From Aquabacterium commune (GTDB lineage: Bacteria; Pseudomonadota; Gammaproteobacteria; Burkholderiales; Burkholderiaceae_C), in contig NZ_SNXW01000013.1 in assembly GCF_004362855.1 (NCBI RefSeq), positions 1 to 64,000 of the forward strand: a DNA stretch of 64,000 nucleotides, in the 5' to 3' direction. This document shows, in pieces, positions 54,188-62,930 of the stretch. Numbering within the stretch: the stretch's first letter is position 1; each line of letters starts with the position of its first letter. Below the pieces are notes generated by a model, which did not search any database, was not told the origin of the DNA, and saw only the letters and a list, made by a program, of their open reading frames with translations. The translations under genes were made by a program, and so were the position numbers.

Positions 54188-54789
54188 CCTTGCAGATCGT
54201 CCGCATCCCGCCGCCCGTGCCCTGGCATGTGCGCCGCTATCGCCAAGCCCGGCAATCCTGTTGCGAGCAACTGGCCCACATGCGTCGCCGCTGGTACCTC
54301 TACCTCCCCGTGTTCGCCATCTGGGCGCTGGCCTATGTCCGGCTGTTCCTGGATCCCACCCCGCGCCTGCCCATTGTTTTCAACTGGACGCCCAGCCTGC
54401 CTTACCGTGTGGCCTATCGGGTGACCTGGACACGGTCTGCGCCGCCCACCTTGCACCGTGGCGACTACATCCTGTTTGCCTTCGCTGGCGATGCGCAGCA
54501 GCTCTACCCGGGGCTACGGGGCCAGCCCTTTTTCAAGATGGTCAGGGGCCTGCCTGGTGACAACGTCACTGTCCAAGACCGCAGGGTGTTGATCAACGGC
54601 GAGGCGGTGGGTCATGCCAAGTCTCAGACCTTTGACCACCGTGCGCTTGATCCCATTCAACCCACGGTGATCCCACCGGGCAGCTACTACGTCCAGGGCA
54701 GCAGCCCCGACAGCTTTGATTCGCGCTACCGCAGCAGCGGTCTGGTTCGCGCCGAGCAGGTCATCGGACTCGTGCGGCCCTTGTTCTGA
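54184..54789 (+). CDS. S26-family signal peptidase (TraF/TrhF-type)
   Basis: A 201-aa membrane-anchored peptidase (hydrophobic segment about residues 37-55). A nucleophile candidate Ser lies in NWTPSLPYRV, and the general-base Lys in FFKMVRGLPGDNVTV matches the S26 box KxxxGxPGD. The final box ends DSFDSRYRSSGLV. It likely processes the pilin. The nucleophile is not in the usual SMxPT context and I cannot place it with certainty. Confidence 0.8.
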   Translation: MTLQIVRIPPPVPWHVRRYRQARQSCCEQLAHMRRRWYLYLPVFAIWALAYVRLFLDPTPRLPIVFNWTPSLPYRVAYRVTWTRSAPPTLHRGDYILFAFAGDAQQLYPGLRGQPFFKMVRGLPGDNVTVQDRRVLINGEAVGHAKSQTFDHRALDPIQPTVIPPGSYYVQGSSPDSFDSRYRSSGLVRAEQVIGLVRPLF

Positions 54790-54799
54790 GGAGCATGAC

Positions 54800-55285
54800 A
54801 TGCAAGTCGGTCCAAGCCACCTCCAGCAAAACCGCAATGCCGTATGCCGCTCGGCGCCTCGCTTGGTCCTTTGCATGTGGATCGCTGGCTTGGCATCTGC
54901 AGCCCATGTTCTGGCCCAGACGACGACCAAGCTGTCAGCCCAGCAGGCCGAGAAATGGCGCGCCACCGGCGGCCAAGCAACGCAAAGCGCCAGCACAGCC
55001 GCAGCCACGCCAGACGACGTGCCACTGGAGGACTACCTTGCACTGCTGGCGCAAATCTCGCCTGCCGCCCGCGACGGCGCCCAGGCCTACTTGCGTGCGT
55101 TCGCGCAGCGCTGCGGACGCCCCCTCACCGCGCTGGAGCTGCGCAAGGCCATCGCCCAGGGCAGCGGTGACCCGGTCCTCATGGGCATGGTCAGCGCCAG
55201 CCACCCCAGCCAACTGGCGCAGCGTGACGCCCTGCTGAACCAACTCTCTCAACGCATCCGTTGCGACGGTCAAGGTCAGCCATGA
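54800..55285 (+). CDS. Exported protein of unknown function in the tra operon
   Basis: A 161-aa protein with a basic start and hydrophobic signal (about residues 19-40, ending HVLAQT), an Ala/Thr/Gln-rich linker and a helical end (PDDVPLEDYLALLAQISPAA). ATG 54800 follows TGAGGAG. Stop overlaps traW by ATGA. No family recognised; conserved position suggests a periplasmic transfer accessory. Confidence 0.65.
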   Translation: MQVGPSHLQQNRNAVCRSAPRLVLCMWIAGLASAAHVLAQTTTKLSAQQAEKWRATGGQATQSASTAAATPDDVPLEDYLALLAQISPAARDGAQAYLRAFAQRCGRPLTALELRKAIAQGSGDPVLMGMVSASHPSQLAQRDALLNQLSQRIRCDGQGQP

Positions 55286-55932
55286 AACTCGGGAGCCCCC
55301 ATGTGATGGCAATGGCCTGCCTGCTGAGCATGGCATGCGCAGGTGTGGGCTCATGCGCTTGGGGCGTGGACCTGGGCACCATCGGTCCGACCTACCCGAT
55401 CAGCGAAGCCAACCTGTTGGACTTCATCACGCAACGCCTGCGAGAAAAGCAAGCCAGTGGTGAACTGGCTCGGCTGCAGGACCAAGCCCGTGAGCGCGGT
55501 ATTCAGGCCGTGCGCCAGCCACAGCCTGTGGCAGGGCTGCGCACCACACAACAACCGCGCACCTACTACTTCGATCCCAGCTTCACGCTGGATCGCAACA
55601 TCCTGGATCCCCAAGGGCACCTGATGTTTGCCGCTGGCTCGCGCCACAACCCGCTGGACGTGGTGTCCCTGTCCAGACACCTGCTGTTCTTCGACGCCCG
55701 TGATGCACGGCAGGTAAAGCGCGCGCGGGAGTTGATTCAGCGCTACCAGGGCCAAGTCAAGGCGATCCTGACAGCTGGCTCTTACCTGGACCTGATGAAA
55801 GCCTGGCGCACGCCGGTTTACTACGACCAGCAAGGTGTGCTGACCCGGCGCCTGGGCATCGCACAGGTTCCCGCCCTGGTCTCGCAGGAAGGCAAGCGCC
55901 TGCGCGTGGATGAGTTGGAGGTGACGCCATGA
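55282..55932 (+). CDS. traW: TraW, pilus assembly protein
   Basis: A 216-aa exported protein with signal (to about residue 29), then LGTIGPTYPISEANLLDFIT and the conserved RTYYFDPSFTLDRNILDPQG. The DLMKAWRTPVYYDQQGVLTR segment is typical. Works with TrbC and TraU. ATGA overlaps on both sides. Confidence 0.93.
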   Translation: MKLGSPHVMAMACLLSMACAGVGSCAWGVDLGTIGPTYPISEANLLDFITQRLREKQASGELARLQDQARERGIQAVRQPQPVAGLRTTQQPRTYYFDPSFTLDRNILDPQGHLMFAAGSRHNPLDVVSLSRHLLFFDARDARQVKRARELIQRYQGQVKAILTAGSYLDLMKAWRTPVYYDQQGVLTRRLGIAQVPALVSQEGKRLRVDELEVTP

Positions 55933-56981
55933 CCCGCACCACGCCAAACGCCAGATTGCGCTCATCGTGGGATCACGTCGCGGCGGTCCTGTTGATTTGC
56001 ATTCTGGCCATGACCAGCCCGCACAGCCACGCAGCAGGCATCGCCACCTGCACCGGCAAGTTCCCCAACCCCGTCACCGACATTTGCTGGAGCTGCATCC
56101 TGCCCATCAGCCTGGGCAGCATCCCCATTGCCAACTTCGGTGGCCAGGAGGACATTGCCAACCCCGGCAGCCCTGTGTGCAGTTGCGGCGTGAACCCGGT
56201 CATCGGTCTGTCTATCGGCTTTTGGGAACCGGCTCGCCATGTCGAAGTGGTGCGCAAACCGTTCTGCCTGACCTCACTGGGCGGCATAGATCTGAACCCA
56301 GGCCTGCCTGCCCCGGAGGCCGCACGCTTCACCCACGCTGAAGGCGACGGCGATGGCGGCAGCTTCTACCAGGCCCATTTCTATGTGAACCCGATGCTCT
56401 ATTGGCTGGAGGTCGTGACCGACTTCCCCTGCCTGGAAAAGGGCAGCTTCGATCTTGCCTACCTCACCGAGGTCGATCCGCTGTGGAACGACGACGAGTT
56501 GACCCTGATCCTCAACCCCGATGCCGTGTTGTTCGCCAACCCCATCGCGATTGCCGCGTGCGCCGCCGATTGCGTGGCCGCCTCAGTGGGCTTTGGCATC
56601 AAGGAACTGTTCTGGTGTGCCGGATGCCAGGGCGGCATTTACCCATTGGATGGCCAGGTGCCCTACCACCTGGGCGGCGTTCGCACAGCCGTTCTGCTGG
56701 CCCAGCGCCTGACCGCCAAGATGCACCGCGAGTTGATCGCCTGGGGATGGCATGGCACGCCCGGCCTGTGTGGCCCCTACTTCGAGCCCGTCATGGACAA
56801 GACGGCCTACAAAACACAACTTACCTACCCCATCCCCAACACCGAAAAGGACGGAGGCAGGTGCTGCCAGCCTTTCGGGCGCAGCACGGTGATCTGGGGG
56901 GCTGGCAAGGAATACCCCGTACGCGGCGAAGACTTCGCCTTCATGTTGTTTCGCAAAAGGAACTGCTGTGTCGGCTTCTGA
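55929..56981 (+). CDS. traU: TraU, DNA-transfer protein
   Basis: A 350-aa Cys-rich exported protein (CTGKFPNPVTDICWSCILPI is the diagnostic start of mature TraU). It is needed for DNA transfer more than for pilus formation. Overlaps traW and trbC (14 bases). Confidence 0.93.
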   Translation: MTRTTPNARLRSSWDHVAAVLLICILAMTSPHSHAAGIATCTGKFPNPVTDICWSCILPISLGSIPIANFGGQEDIANPGSPVCSCGVNPVIGLSIGFWEPARHVEVVRKPFCLTSLGGIDLNPGLPAPEAARFTHAEGDGDGGSFYQAHFYVNPMLYWLEVVTDFPCLEKGSFDLAYLTEVDPLWNDDELTLILNPDAVLFANPIAIAACAADCVAASVGFGIKELFWCAGCQGGIYPLDGQVPYHLGGVRTAVLLAQRLTAKMHRELIAWGWHGTPGLCGPYFEPVMDKTAYKTQLTYPIPNTEKDGGRCCQPFGRSTVIWGAGKEYPVRGEDFAFMLFRKRNCCVGF

Positions 56982-57750
56982 CTTCCATCAACTTTCACGC
57001 TGGGGCTTTGGTCATGGCCTGTCCATGCTGCTTGCGCTGAGCGCACAGGCCCAAACCACGCCGGTCATCACCGAAGAAGACATGGCTCGGACCAAGCGCG
57101 CGCAACCCACCATCACGGAGCAGGACATCGAGCGCGCGCAGAAAGCGCACCGGCCGCCCGGTGCCGCTGAGTTGGAACGTGTGCCCAACACAGCGGGACC
57201 ACGAATTGATGCGCTGCCACAGCCTCAAGTCAAAGCGCCTGTGGACCTCGAAGCGCTGTCCAAAGCCTATGCCCTGCAGATGAATACCGCCCAGCCACCC
57301 GGCACCGGGGTGGGCAAGGACATGAGCGGTGGCCCGATCCTGATGGTGTTCATCAGCCTGTCGATGCCCGAGGCCACCCTCAAGAGACTGGTCAGCCAAG
57401 CGGCACGTGCCAAGGCATCCCTGCTGATCAGAGGCCTGCTCAATGGCTCCCTGCGTGACACCGTCGCGCGAACACAGGCATTGTTGGGGGGGCAGTCGGT
57501 GGCATTCCAGATCGATCCGCAAGCCTTCGAGCGCTACGCCATCACGCAGGTGCCCAGTTTTGTGCTGGTGCGTGAGGGCGCTGACAGCACGCCCTGCGGT
57601 GATGGTGGCCGAGGCAGTTGTGCGCCGCCCAATGACTATGTCCGCCTGGCCGGAGACGTGAGCCTGGACTACGCCTTGGGCCACATTCAGCACCGCACAC
57701 CCCGCTTCAGCAAGGATGTCGGCGCCTTCATCCAACGGCTTAAGGGTTAG
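56968..57750 (+). CDS. trbC: TrbC, F-type pilin assembly protein
   Basis: A 260-aa exported protein. The N-terminal part is charged and repetitive (VITEEDMARTKRAQPTITEQ, DIERAQKAH); the C-terminal TrbC domain begins ILMVFISLSMPEATLKRLVS. Interacts with TraW. Start overlaps traU. Confidence 0.9.
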   Translation: MSASDFHQLSRWGFGHGLSMLLALSAQAQTTPVITEEDMARTKRAQPTITEQDIERAQKAHRPPGAAELERVPNTAGPRIDALPQPQVKAPVDLEALSKAYALQMNTAQPPGTGVGKDMSGGPILMVFISLSMPEATLKRLVSQAARAKASLLIRGLLNGSLRDTVARTQALLGGQSVAFQIDPQAFERYAITQVPSFVLVREGADSTPCGDGGRGSCAPPNDYVRLAGDVSLDYALGHIQHRTPRFSKDVGAFIQRLKG

Positions 57751-57758
57751 GGATCGTC

Positions 57759-60083
57759 ATGCTGCGCCGACTCCTCACCTGCTTCACCCTCTGGTGCTTC
57801 GTCACGGCGCAGACGATGGCACTGGCTGGGCCACACGAAGAAGGCACCGCCGCCGGTCAAGCGGCCAACCCGGTGATTCGGGGCACGGTCAGCACCCCCA
57901 ATGCAACGGCCAATGTGCCGGGATACACCCGCACGCCCGCTGAGGCGGCCTACTACGGCCAACCCAGCTTGTCAGGCCCGGCCAACGCGCGCCTCACTGC
58001 CTGCACCAGCACGCCCGATGACCCGGTGTGCCAGGCCCAACGCGGCGCGCTCAACTCGGCCAACACGCCACGCCCTGCCATTTCGCCCTACGACCCCGCA
58101 GTCATGGGCGCGCGGGACATCGCCGCAAACCCGTCTCTCGCCCTTGGCAGCCTCTCCTCCTACTACAGCGGCTGCGCCACCGCCGACGTCACCACACCAG
58201 CAGGCGCGGTCACCAAACAGTGCCAACGCTACAACGGTGTGGGCAACTACGCCACCCGGCGGGATCTGACGGTGCAAGTCGAACTCGTCCCCAGTTGCAC
58301 AGCTGGCGACTGGTTTGCGCATGGTCAAGCCAATCGCAACGGTGCCGACTACATGGTGGCCGAGGCCCAGTGCCGCATCCGCACCGACCAGTTGCAACAA
58401 TTTCGCTTCTATGCGGCAGGTGGCAACGGCGCCTGCATCGGGTGGCAAAACCTCGAACTGCCCAGCACGCCAGCTACGCAACCCGCGTTCGTCACCGACC
58501 TCTCACCACACTGGGGTGGCCATTGCTGGCGCCCCTTCAAGGTGGTCATGATGCCTGGATCCGGCTGTTCATCTGGCCAGTGCAACTACAACTTCCAGTT
58601 CGGCACGCCGGTCTATGCCTGCCCGACCGGCACCGTCCGCGGCGACCAGTTGCAGGCCTACTGGTCCAGCCGCGTTCAATCTTCGGGGCCGGCTGATCGC
58701 TGCTTCACGCTCACCATGCCCCGCCCCCGCATGGGCTGTGACAGCGGCCCCTCAGTCGTGGTCAGCCGCACAGAGACCCGCTGCGCTCAGGATGCGGGCG
58801 CGGCCAGCCTGGTCGGCGCTTCTGGCTGGAGCATCCCCTTGTCTTTCCAGCAGCCCACCATGAACCACATCGAAACCGATGTCTGGGATGACAAGAGCGC
58901 CCCACTCGAAGCAGGCGGACGCTGCACCATCACCACAGCCGACAGGTGCGTGGATGGCCCCGCCACCAAGGTGATCGATGGCCGAGCCGTCACCCGCGCT
59001 TGCTGGTCCTACGAGCGCACCCTTTCTTGCACATCCGGTGCCCTCACAGACGAATGCGCCCCCTTGGTGAGCCAAGGCTGCACGCTGGGAAGCAGCACAT
59101 GCAAGCAAACCAACGCTGCCACAGGCATGTGCGAGGTCTACCAGGACAGCTACACCTGCCCAGCCGCCGCTCAAACGATCACGACAGCCACCAACTGCCC
59201 ATCCAATGTCTTTTGCCTGGGGGACAGTTGCTTCAACACGAGCTACACGAACGACGCGGAATTTGCCCGCTCCATGTCGATGCTGGAAGCCGCCCGAGAA
59301 GCCGGTGTGTACCTGGACACCAAACTGATGCAGGTGTTCAAAGGCGAAGGCAACCACTGCCGAGACCGTCTGTTCAAAGATTGTTGCGACTCGGACAGCG
59401 CCGGGGCTGGGATGAGCAACCAGAGCACCTTCGGTGTGGGCTCACGCCTGGTCTACGACGTGCTGATGAACTCCGAGAACCGGGAGTTCATCTACCAGGG
59501 CATGTCCGCGCTGCTCACCAGCGGCGGCTTCAGCGGCTCCTTCACCAGTTACGGCGTCACCGTGGCCGTCAACGGCACTGCCCTGCCCGCTGGATCGTCG
59601 GTGCTCTATGCAGGCGACAGCATGGTGGTCGCGTTCGATCCCTGGTCGCTGGCCATCGCTGTGGTGATCTACATCGTCATGTCCATGATGTCCTGCAACG
59701 AAGAAGAGGGCAAGCTGGCCATGAGAGAAGGCGCGGGGCTTTGCCACGCCACGGGTTCGTGGTGCTCATCGTGTCTTCGCGTTCTTGGTGCCTGCGTGTC
59801 CTGTCTGGAGCACACCACAGGCAAATGCTGCTTCAACAGCAAGCTCGCCCGGATCGTCAATGAGCAGGGGCGCATGCAGATTGGCAAGGGCTGGGGCAGC
59901 GGCCAGAACCCCGACTGCTCAGGCTTCACCATCCCTCAGTTGCAAAGCCTGGACTTCGCGGCGATGGACCTCACCGAGTTCTACGCCTCCATCGTGCCTA
60001 AAAACCCGAACCTGGGAGCCATCCAAAGCGGCAACAGCGCAAAGGTGCCCAACTGCTACTACGGACAGGGGCGTTGCCAATGA
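57759..60083 (+). CDS. traN: TraN, mating-pair stabilisation protein
   Basis: A 774-aa, strikingly Cys-rich outer-membrane protein (signal residues 1-23). The C-terminal third has the TraN block HCRDRLFKDCCDSDSAGAGM and CSSCLRVLGACVSCLEHTTG. It contacts the recipient surface. A DsbC-like partner is encoded in the same operon. Ends in ATGA with the next gene. Confidence 0.92.
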   Translation: MLRRLLTCFTLWCFVTAQTMALAGPHEEGTAAGQAANPVIRGTVSTPNATANVPGYTRTPAEAAYYGQPSLSGPANARLTACTSTPDDPVCQAQRGALNSANTPRPAISPYDPAVMGARDIAANPSLALGSLSSYYSGCATADVTTPAGAVTKQCQRYNGVGNYATRRDLTVQVELVPSCTAGDWFAHGQANRNGADYMVAEAQCRIRTDQLQQFRFYAAGGNGACIGWQNLELPSTPATQPAFVTDLSPHWGGHCWRPFKVVMMPGSGCSSGQCNYNFQFGTPVYACPTGTVRGDQLQAYWSSRVQSSGPADRCFTLTMPRPRMGCDSGPSVVVSRTETRCAQDAGAASLVGASGWSIPLSFQQPTMNHIETDVWDDKSAPLEAGGRCTITTADRCVDGPATKVIDGRAVTRACWSYERTLSCTSGALTDECAPLVSQGCTLGSSTCKQTNAATGMCEVYQDSYTCPAAAQTITTATNCPSNVFCLGDSCFNTSYTNDAEFARSMSMLEAAREAGVYLDTKLMQVFKGEGNHCRDRLFKDCCDSDSAGAGMSNQSTFGVGSRLVYDVLMNSENREFIYQGMSALLTSGGFSGSFTSYGVTVAVNGTALPAGSSVLYAGDSMVVAFDPWSLAIAVVIYIVMSMMSCNEEEGKLAMREGAGLCHATGSWCSSCLRVLGACVSCLEHTTGKCCFNSKLARIVNEQGRMQIGKGWGSGQNPDCSGFTIPQLQSLDFAAMDLTEFYASIVPKNPNLGAIQSGNSAKVPNCYYGQGRCQ

Positions 60084-60502
60084 CACAGCACCTCATGACA
60101 CCGGTCAAGGTCAATGCCATCACGGCGATGGCGATGGCATTTGCATTGACTTGCCAAGCACAAACGCCTGAGAAATCGCCCGAACCGTCCGTCGATCGAA
60201 TGCCCGTCAAAGACGCCAGGGTGCTGATGGTGATGGCACTGCAAGCGCCAGACGGACAGGCACACGGCACCCTGACAGGCGAATCTGCCGACGCCATCAG
60301 CCAGCGCTTCAAGGCCAACACCCCCATATCGATCGACGTCACCACCGACAAGCGCTACCGCCAGCCTGGTTGCAGCCGCCTGAAGGTGACCTTCTGGCAA
60401 GACGGTGTCTGGCTGCCTGGCGCCCAGGCCCCTCGCAAACAATCCATCGAGTTCGGGATCAACTACTGCCTCGATGGCATGCCGCCCAAGTCGCTGCAAT
60501 GA
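60080..60502 (+). CDS. Exported protein of unknown function between traN and traF
   Basis: A 140-aa protein with signal (about residues 8-28, ending CQAQ) and a single small domain with two Cys (RQPGCSRLKVTFWQDGVWLP, GINYCLDGMPP). ATG 60080 overlaps the traN stop. No family recognised; an accessory of the traN/traF/traH segment. Confidence 0.65.
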   Translation: MTQHLMTPVKVNAITAMAMAFALTCQAQTPEKSPEPSVDRMPVKDARVLMVMALQAPDGQAHGTLTGESADAISQRFKANTPISIDVTTDKRYRQPGCSRLKVTFWQDGVWLPGAQAPRKQSIEFGINYCLDGMPPKSLQ

Positions 60503-60512
60503 GGAGATCAAC

Positions 60513-61439
60513 ATGCCTCGCCCATCTCCGTCCTCTCGCTCAGGTCTTTTCAGACGCCTTGCCAGCGTCGCCCTCCTCGCTTTCGCATGCATCAACTCAG
60601 CACCCGAGGCACAGGCACAAGCCTCTTCAAAACCGGACGAGCCCATTGCCGCGCCTTACTGGTCCGATGCATGGCGAGGATGGCACTTCTACGAAGATCC
60701 CGAACCCGAGCTACCTGACAACCCTGCGTCTCAACCCAAGACGCCCGCCCTCACGCCGCTCACTTCAGCAGCGCCCCCCATACCGGCCACTCGCCCAGCC
60801 AAAGCGCCAGAACTGGTCGAATTCGAGAGGCTGCAAAAGGCGGTCGAGTCCTACCGCAACATCGCGATCATGCGGCCGACCGAGGCCAATGTGCGCCGCT
60901 ACATGGAACTGGAAGCCAAGGTCGTGGCCCGAGCTTCCTACTTTGCCGACGTCGCCCAGCGCGTCGCCTGGGCCACACCGGAGCTGGACCCCACCGTGCA
61001 CGGCCGCCCCGTCAACGCCAAGGCGCTTGAGGTGTTCGACCGGGATCAGTTGCTCAGCCGATCCCAATCGATCGCCTCACTGGGCAAGGACCACGTCCTG
61101 TTCTTTTTCTTCCGCAGTGACTGCCCGTACTGCCACGCCTTCGCCCCCACGCTGACGGCCTTCGAGGCGCGCCACGGCATCAAGGTGGTGGCCATCAGCG
61201 TGGATGGCGGCCCCATGCCTGGCTTTGCAGACGCCCGAGCCGACAACGGCATCGCCAATACCTTGAAGGTCACCCAGGTGCCAGCGGTGTTCCTGGCCCA
61301 ACCCTACACCGGGCAGATCACACCCATTGGCTTTGGCGTGCTGTCTGAATCCGAATTGCTGGAGCGCATCACCACGGTGAGCACACCGGCTGCCCAGGCC
61401 ATGCTACCCGGCGTGAACAGGCAAGTCGTTGTTCAATAG
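60513..61439 (+). CDS. traF: TraF, thioredoxin-fold pilus assembly protein
   Basis: A 308-aa exported protein. Opening after the signal: PIAAPYWSDAWRGWHFYEDP (TraF signature); C-terminal thioredoxin fold with CPYC (about residues 205-208), which F-plasmid TraF lacks but SXT-type TraF proteins often keep. GAGGAG lies before ATG 60513. Confidence 0.92.
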   Translation: MPRPSPSSRSGLFRRLASVALLAFACINSAPEAQAQASSKPDEPIAAPYWSDAWRGWHFYEDPEPELPDNPASQPKTPALTPLTSAAPPIPATRPAKAPELVEFERLQKAVESYRNIAIMRPTEANVRRYMELEAKVVARASYFADVAQRVAWATPELDPTVHGRPVNAKALEVFDRDQLLSRSQSIASLGKDHVLFFFFRSDCPYCHAFAPTLTAFEARHGIKVVAISVDGGPMPGFADARADNGIANTLKVTQVPAVFLAQPYTGQITPIGFGVLSESELLERITTVSTPAAQAMLPGVNRQVVVQ

Positions 61440-61448
61440 GAGAAGGCA

Positions 61449-62906
61449 ATGATCCAGACACCCACACCGACGAAACCAATCTGGAGAACAGCCATTGCCA
61501 GCCTGATGGCCCTGTTGCTCGCAACATCGCCGCTGCCCCTGCGCGCCGGTGACCTCAATGCCGAAGTGAACAACATGTTCAACAACCTGGGTGCCATCGG
61601 CAACTACACAGCGCCTGGCGCTTTCCGTGGCCAGACCATGAACACCTACACAGGCGGCAGTCTGTTCATGCGCTCCCCCAACAAGGTGTACCAGCTCGCC
61701 GCCATCCAGTTCCCAAGCGCCAAGGCTGGATGTGGCGGCATCGACGTTTTCGGCGGTTCGTTCTCTCACATCTCCGCCACCGAGTTCAAGAACATGCTCA
61801 AGAACATCACCGCAGCCCTGCCGGGCATCGCCTTTCAACTGGCCCTGGAAGCCGTCTCACCACTCCTGGGTGGCTTGAGCAAGTGGGCCAAGGGCTTGGA
61901 AACCTGGATCAACAACGCCCGCATCAACTCCTGCGAAACAGCCAAAGCCATCGTCAGCACAGCGGCCGAGGCCACGGGTTACAGCTCGCAGGAGACCTGC
62001 GCCGACCTGGCCATCGAGATGGGCATGGAGAGTGACCGGGACGCGGCACGCAGGCGTTGTGCGTCCGACCGGCCCAGCATCCTCGCCTCGGCCCGCACCT
62101 CAGGCGATGCCAATGTGCGCAACAAGGCGCCCTTCGTGGGCAACCTGACTTGGAAGGCACTGAAGTACACCGGAGTGTCCCTGGACGATCAGGAGCGTGA
62201 ACTGATCATGAGCATGGTGGGCACCGTCATCTACCACCCGGAAGAAGCCGCGCGCGACCCGGAACCCATCGCCGCGACCCTCACCTCGATCAGCCAGTTG
62301 CTTTATGGCCAGAGTGCCGGGGCGGGGGTGAACGTTACCCAGCACCTGCTCAAATGCAACGACTATGTGAACTGTGATGCCGTGACCCTCAACACCACGT
62401 ACACGCACACGCCATTCACCGCCAAAGTCGAGGCACTGATGCGCTCCATCGCGGAAAAAATCGCCACCCGGACCGCCATTCCCAACAACTCGGCAGAAGT
62501 CGGTTTCGTCAACCAGACCACCGAGCCGGTCTACAAAATGCTGTCGGTGGGCGCGACCATCCCAGGATCGGGCCTGGCGGACAGCCTCATCGCCCAATAC
62601 CGCGACGTGATCGCAGCGGACTATGCCTATGTGTTCCTGGAGCGCAATCTGCGCGTCGGCTTGGCTGCGCTCGACAAGGACTATCAACTGCAAAAGACAC
62701 AGCGCGAACAGGCGGTCCAGATTCGTCAACGCGCCCTGGTCATGCTGCAGCAACTCTCTCAAGAGAAGAACCTCCTGTATCAGAAGGTCGGCTCTTACCG
62801 AGCTGTCTCCAGCCACCTGGAACAGTTGGAGCGGCAATTGCGATCCAGCATGCCGCAGCACGTGATGGACATGCTTGGGCAGCAGGCTGCTTACATGGCT
62901 CGTTGA
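61449..62906 (+). CDS. traH: TraH, pilus assembly protein
   Basis: A 485-aa exported protein. After the signal: DLNAEVNNMFNNLGAIGNYT, then FRGQTMNTYTGGSLFMRSPN and AGCGGIDVFGGSFSHISATE, the diagnostic TraH blocks; a C-terminal coiled coil spans about residues 405-475. Co-transcribed with traF and traG. Confidence 0.94.
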   Translation: MIQTPTPTKPIWRTAIASLMALLLATSPLPLRAGDLNAEVNNMFNNLGAIGNYTAPGAFRGQTMNTYTGGSLFMRSPNKVYQLAAIQFPSAKAGCGGIDVFGGSFSHISATEFKNMLKNITAALPGIAFQLALEAVSPLLGGLSKWAKGLETWINNARINSCETAKAIVSTAAEATGYSSQETCADLAIEMGMESDRDAARRRCASDRPSILASARTSGDANVRNKAPFVGNLTWKALKYTGVSLDDQERELIMSMVGTVIYHPEEAARDPEPIAATLTSISQLLYGQSAGAGVNVTQHLLKCNDYVNCDAVTLNTTYTHTPFTAKVEALMRSIAEKIATRTAIPNNSAEVGFVNQTTEPVYKMLSVGATIPGSGLADSLIAQYRDVIAADYAYVFLERNLRVGLAALDKDYQLQKTQREQAVQIRQRALVMLQQLSQEKNLLYQKVGSYRAVSSHLEQLERQLRSSMPQHVMDMLGQQAAYMAR

Positions 62907-62930
62907 CCTTCACCGACCACAGGGGATGCC

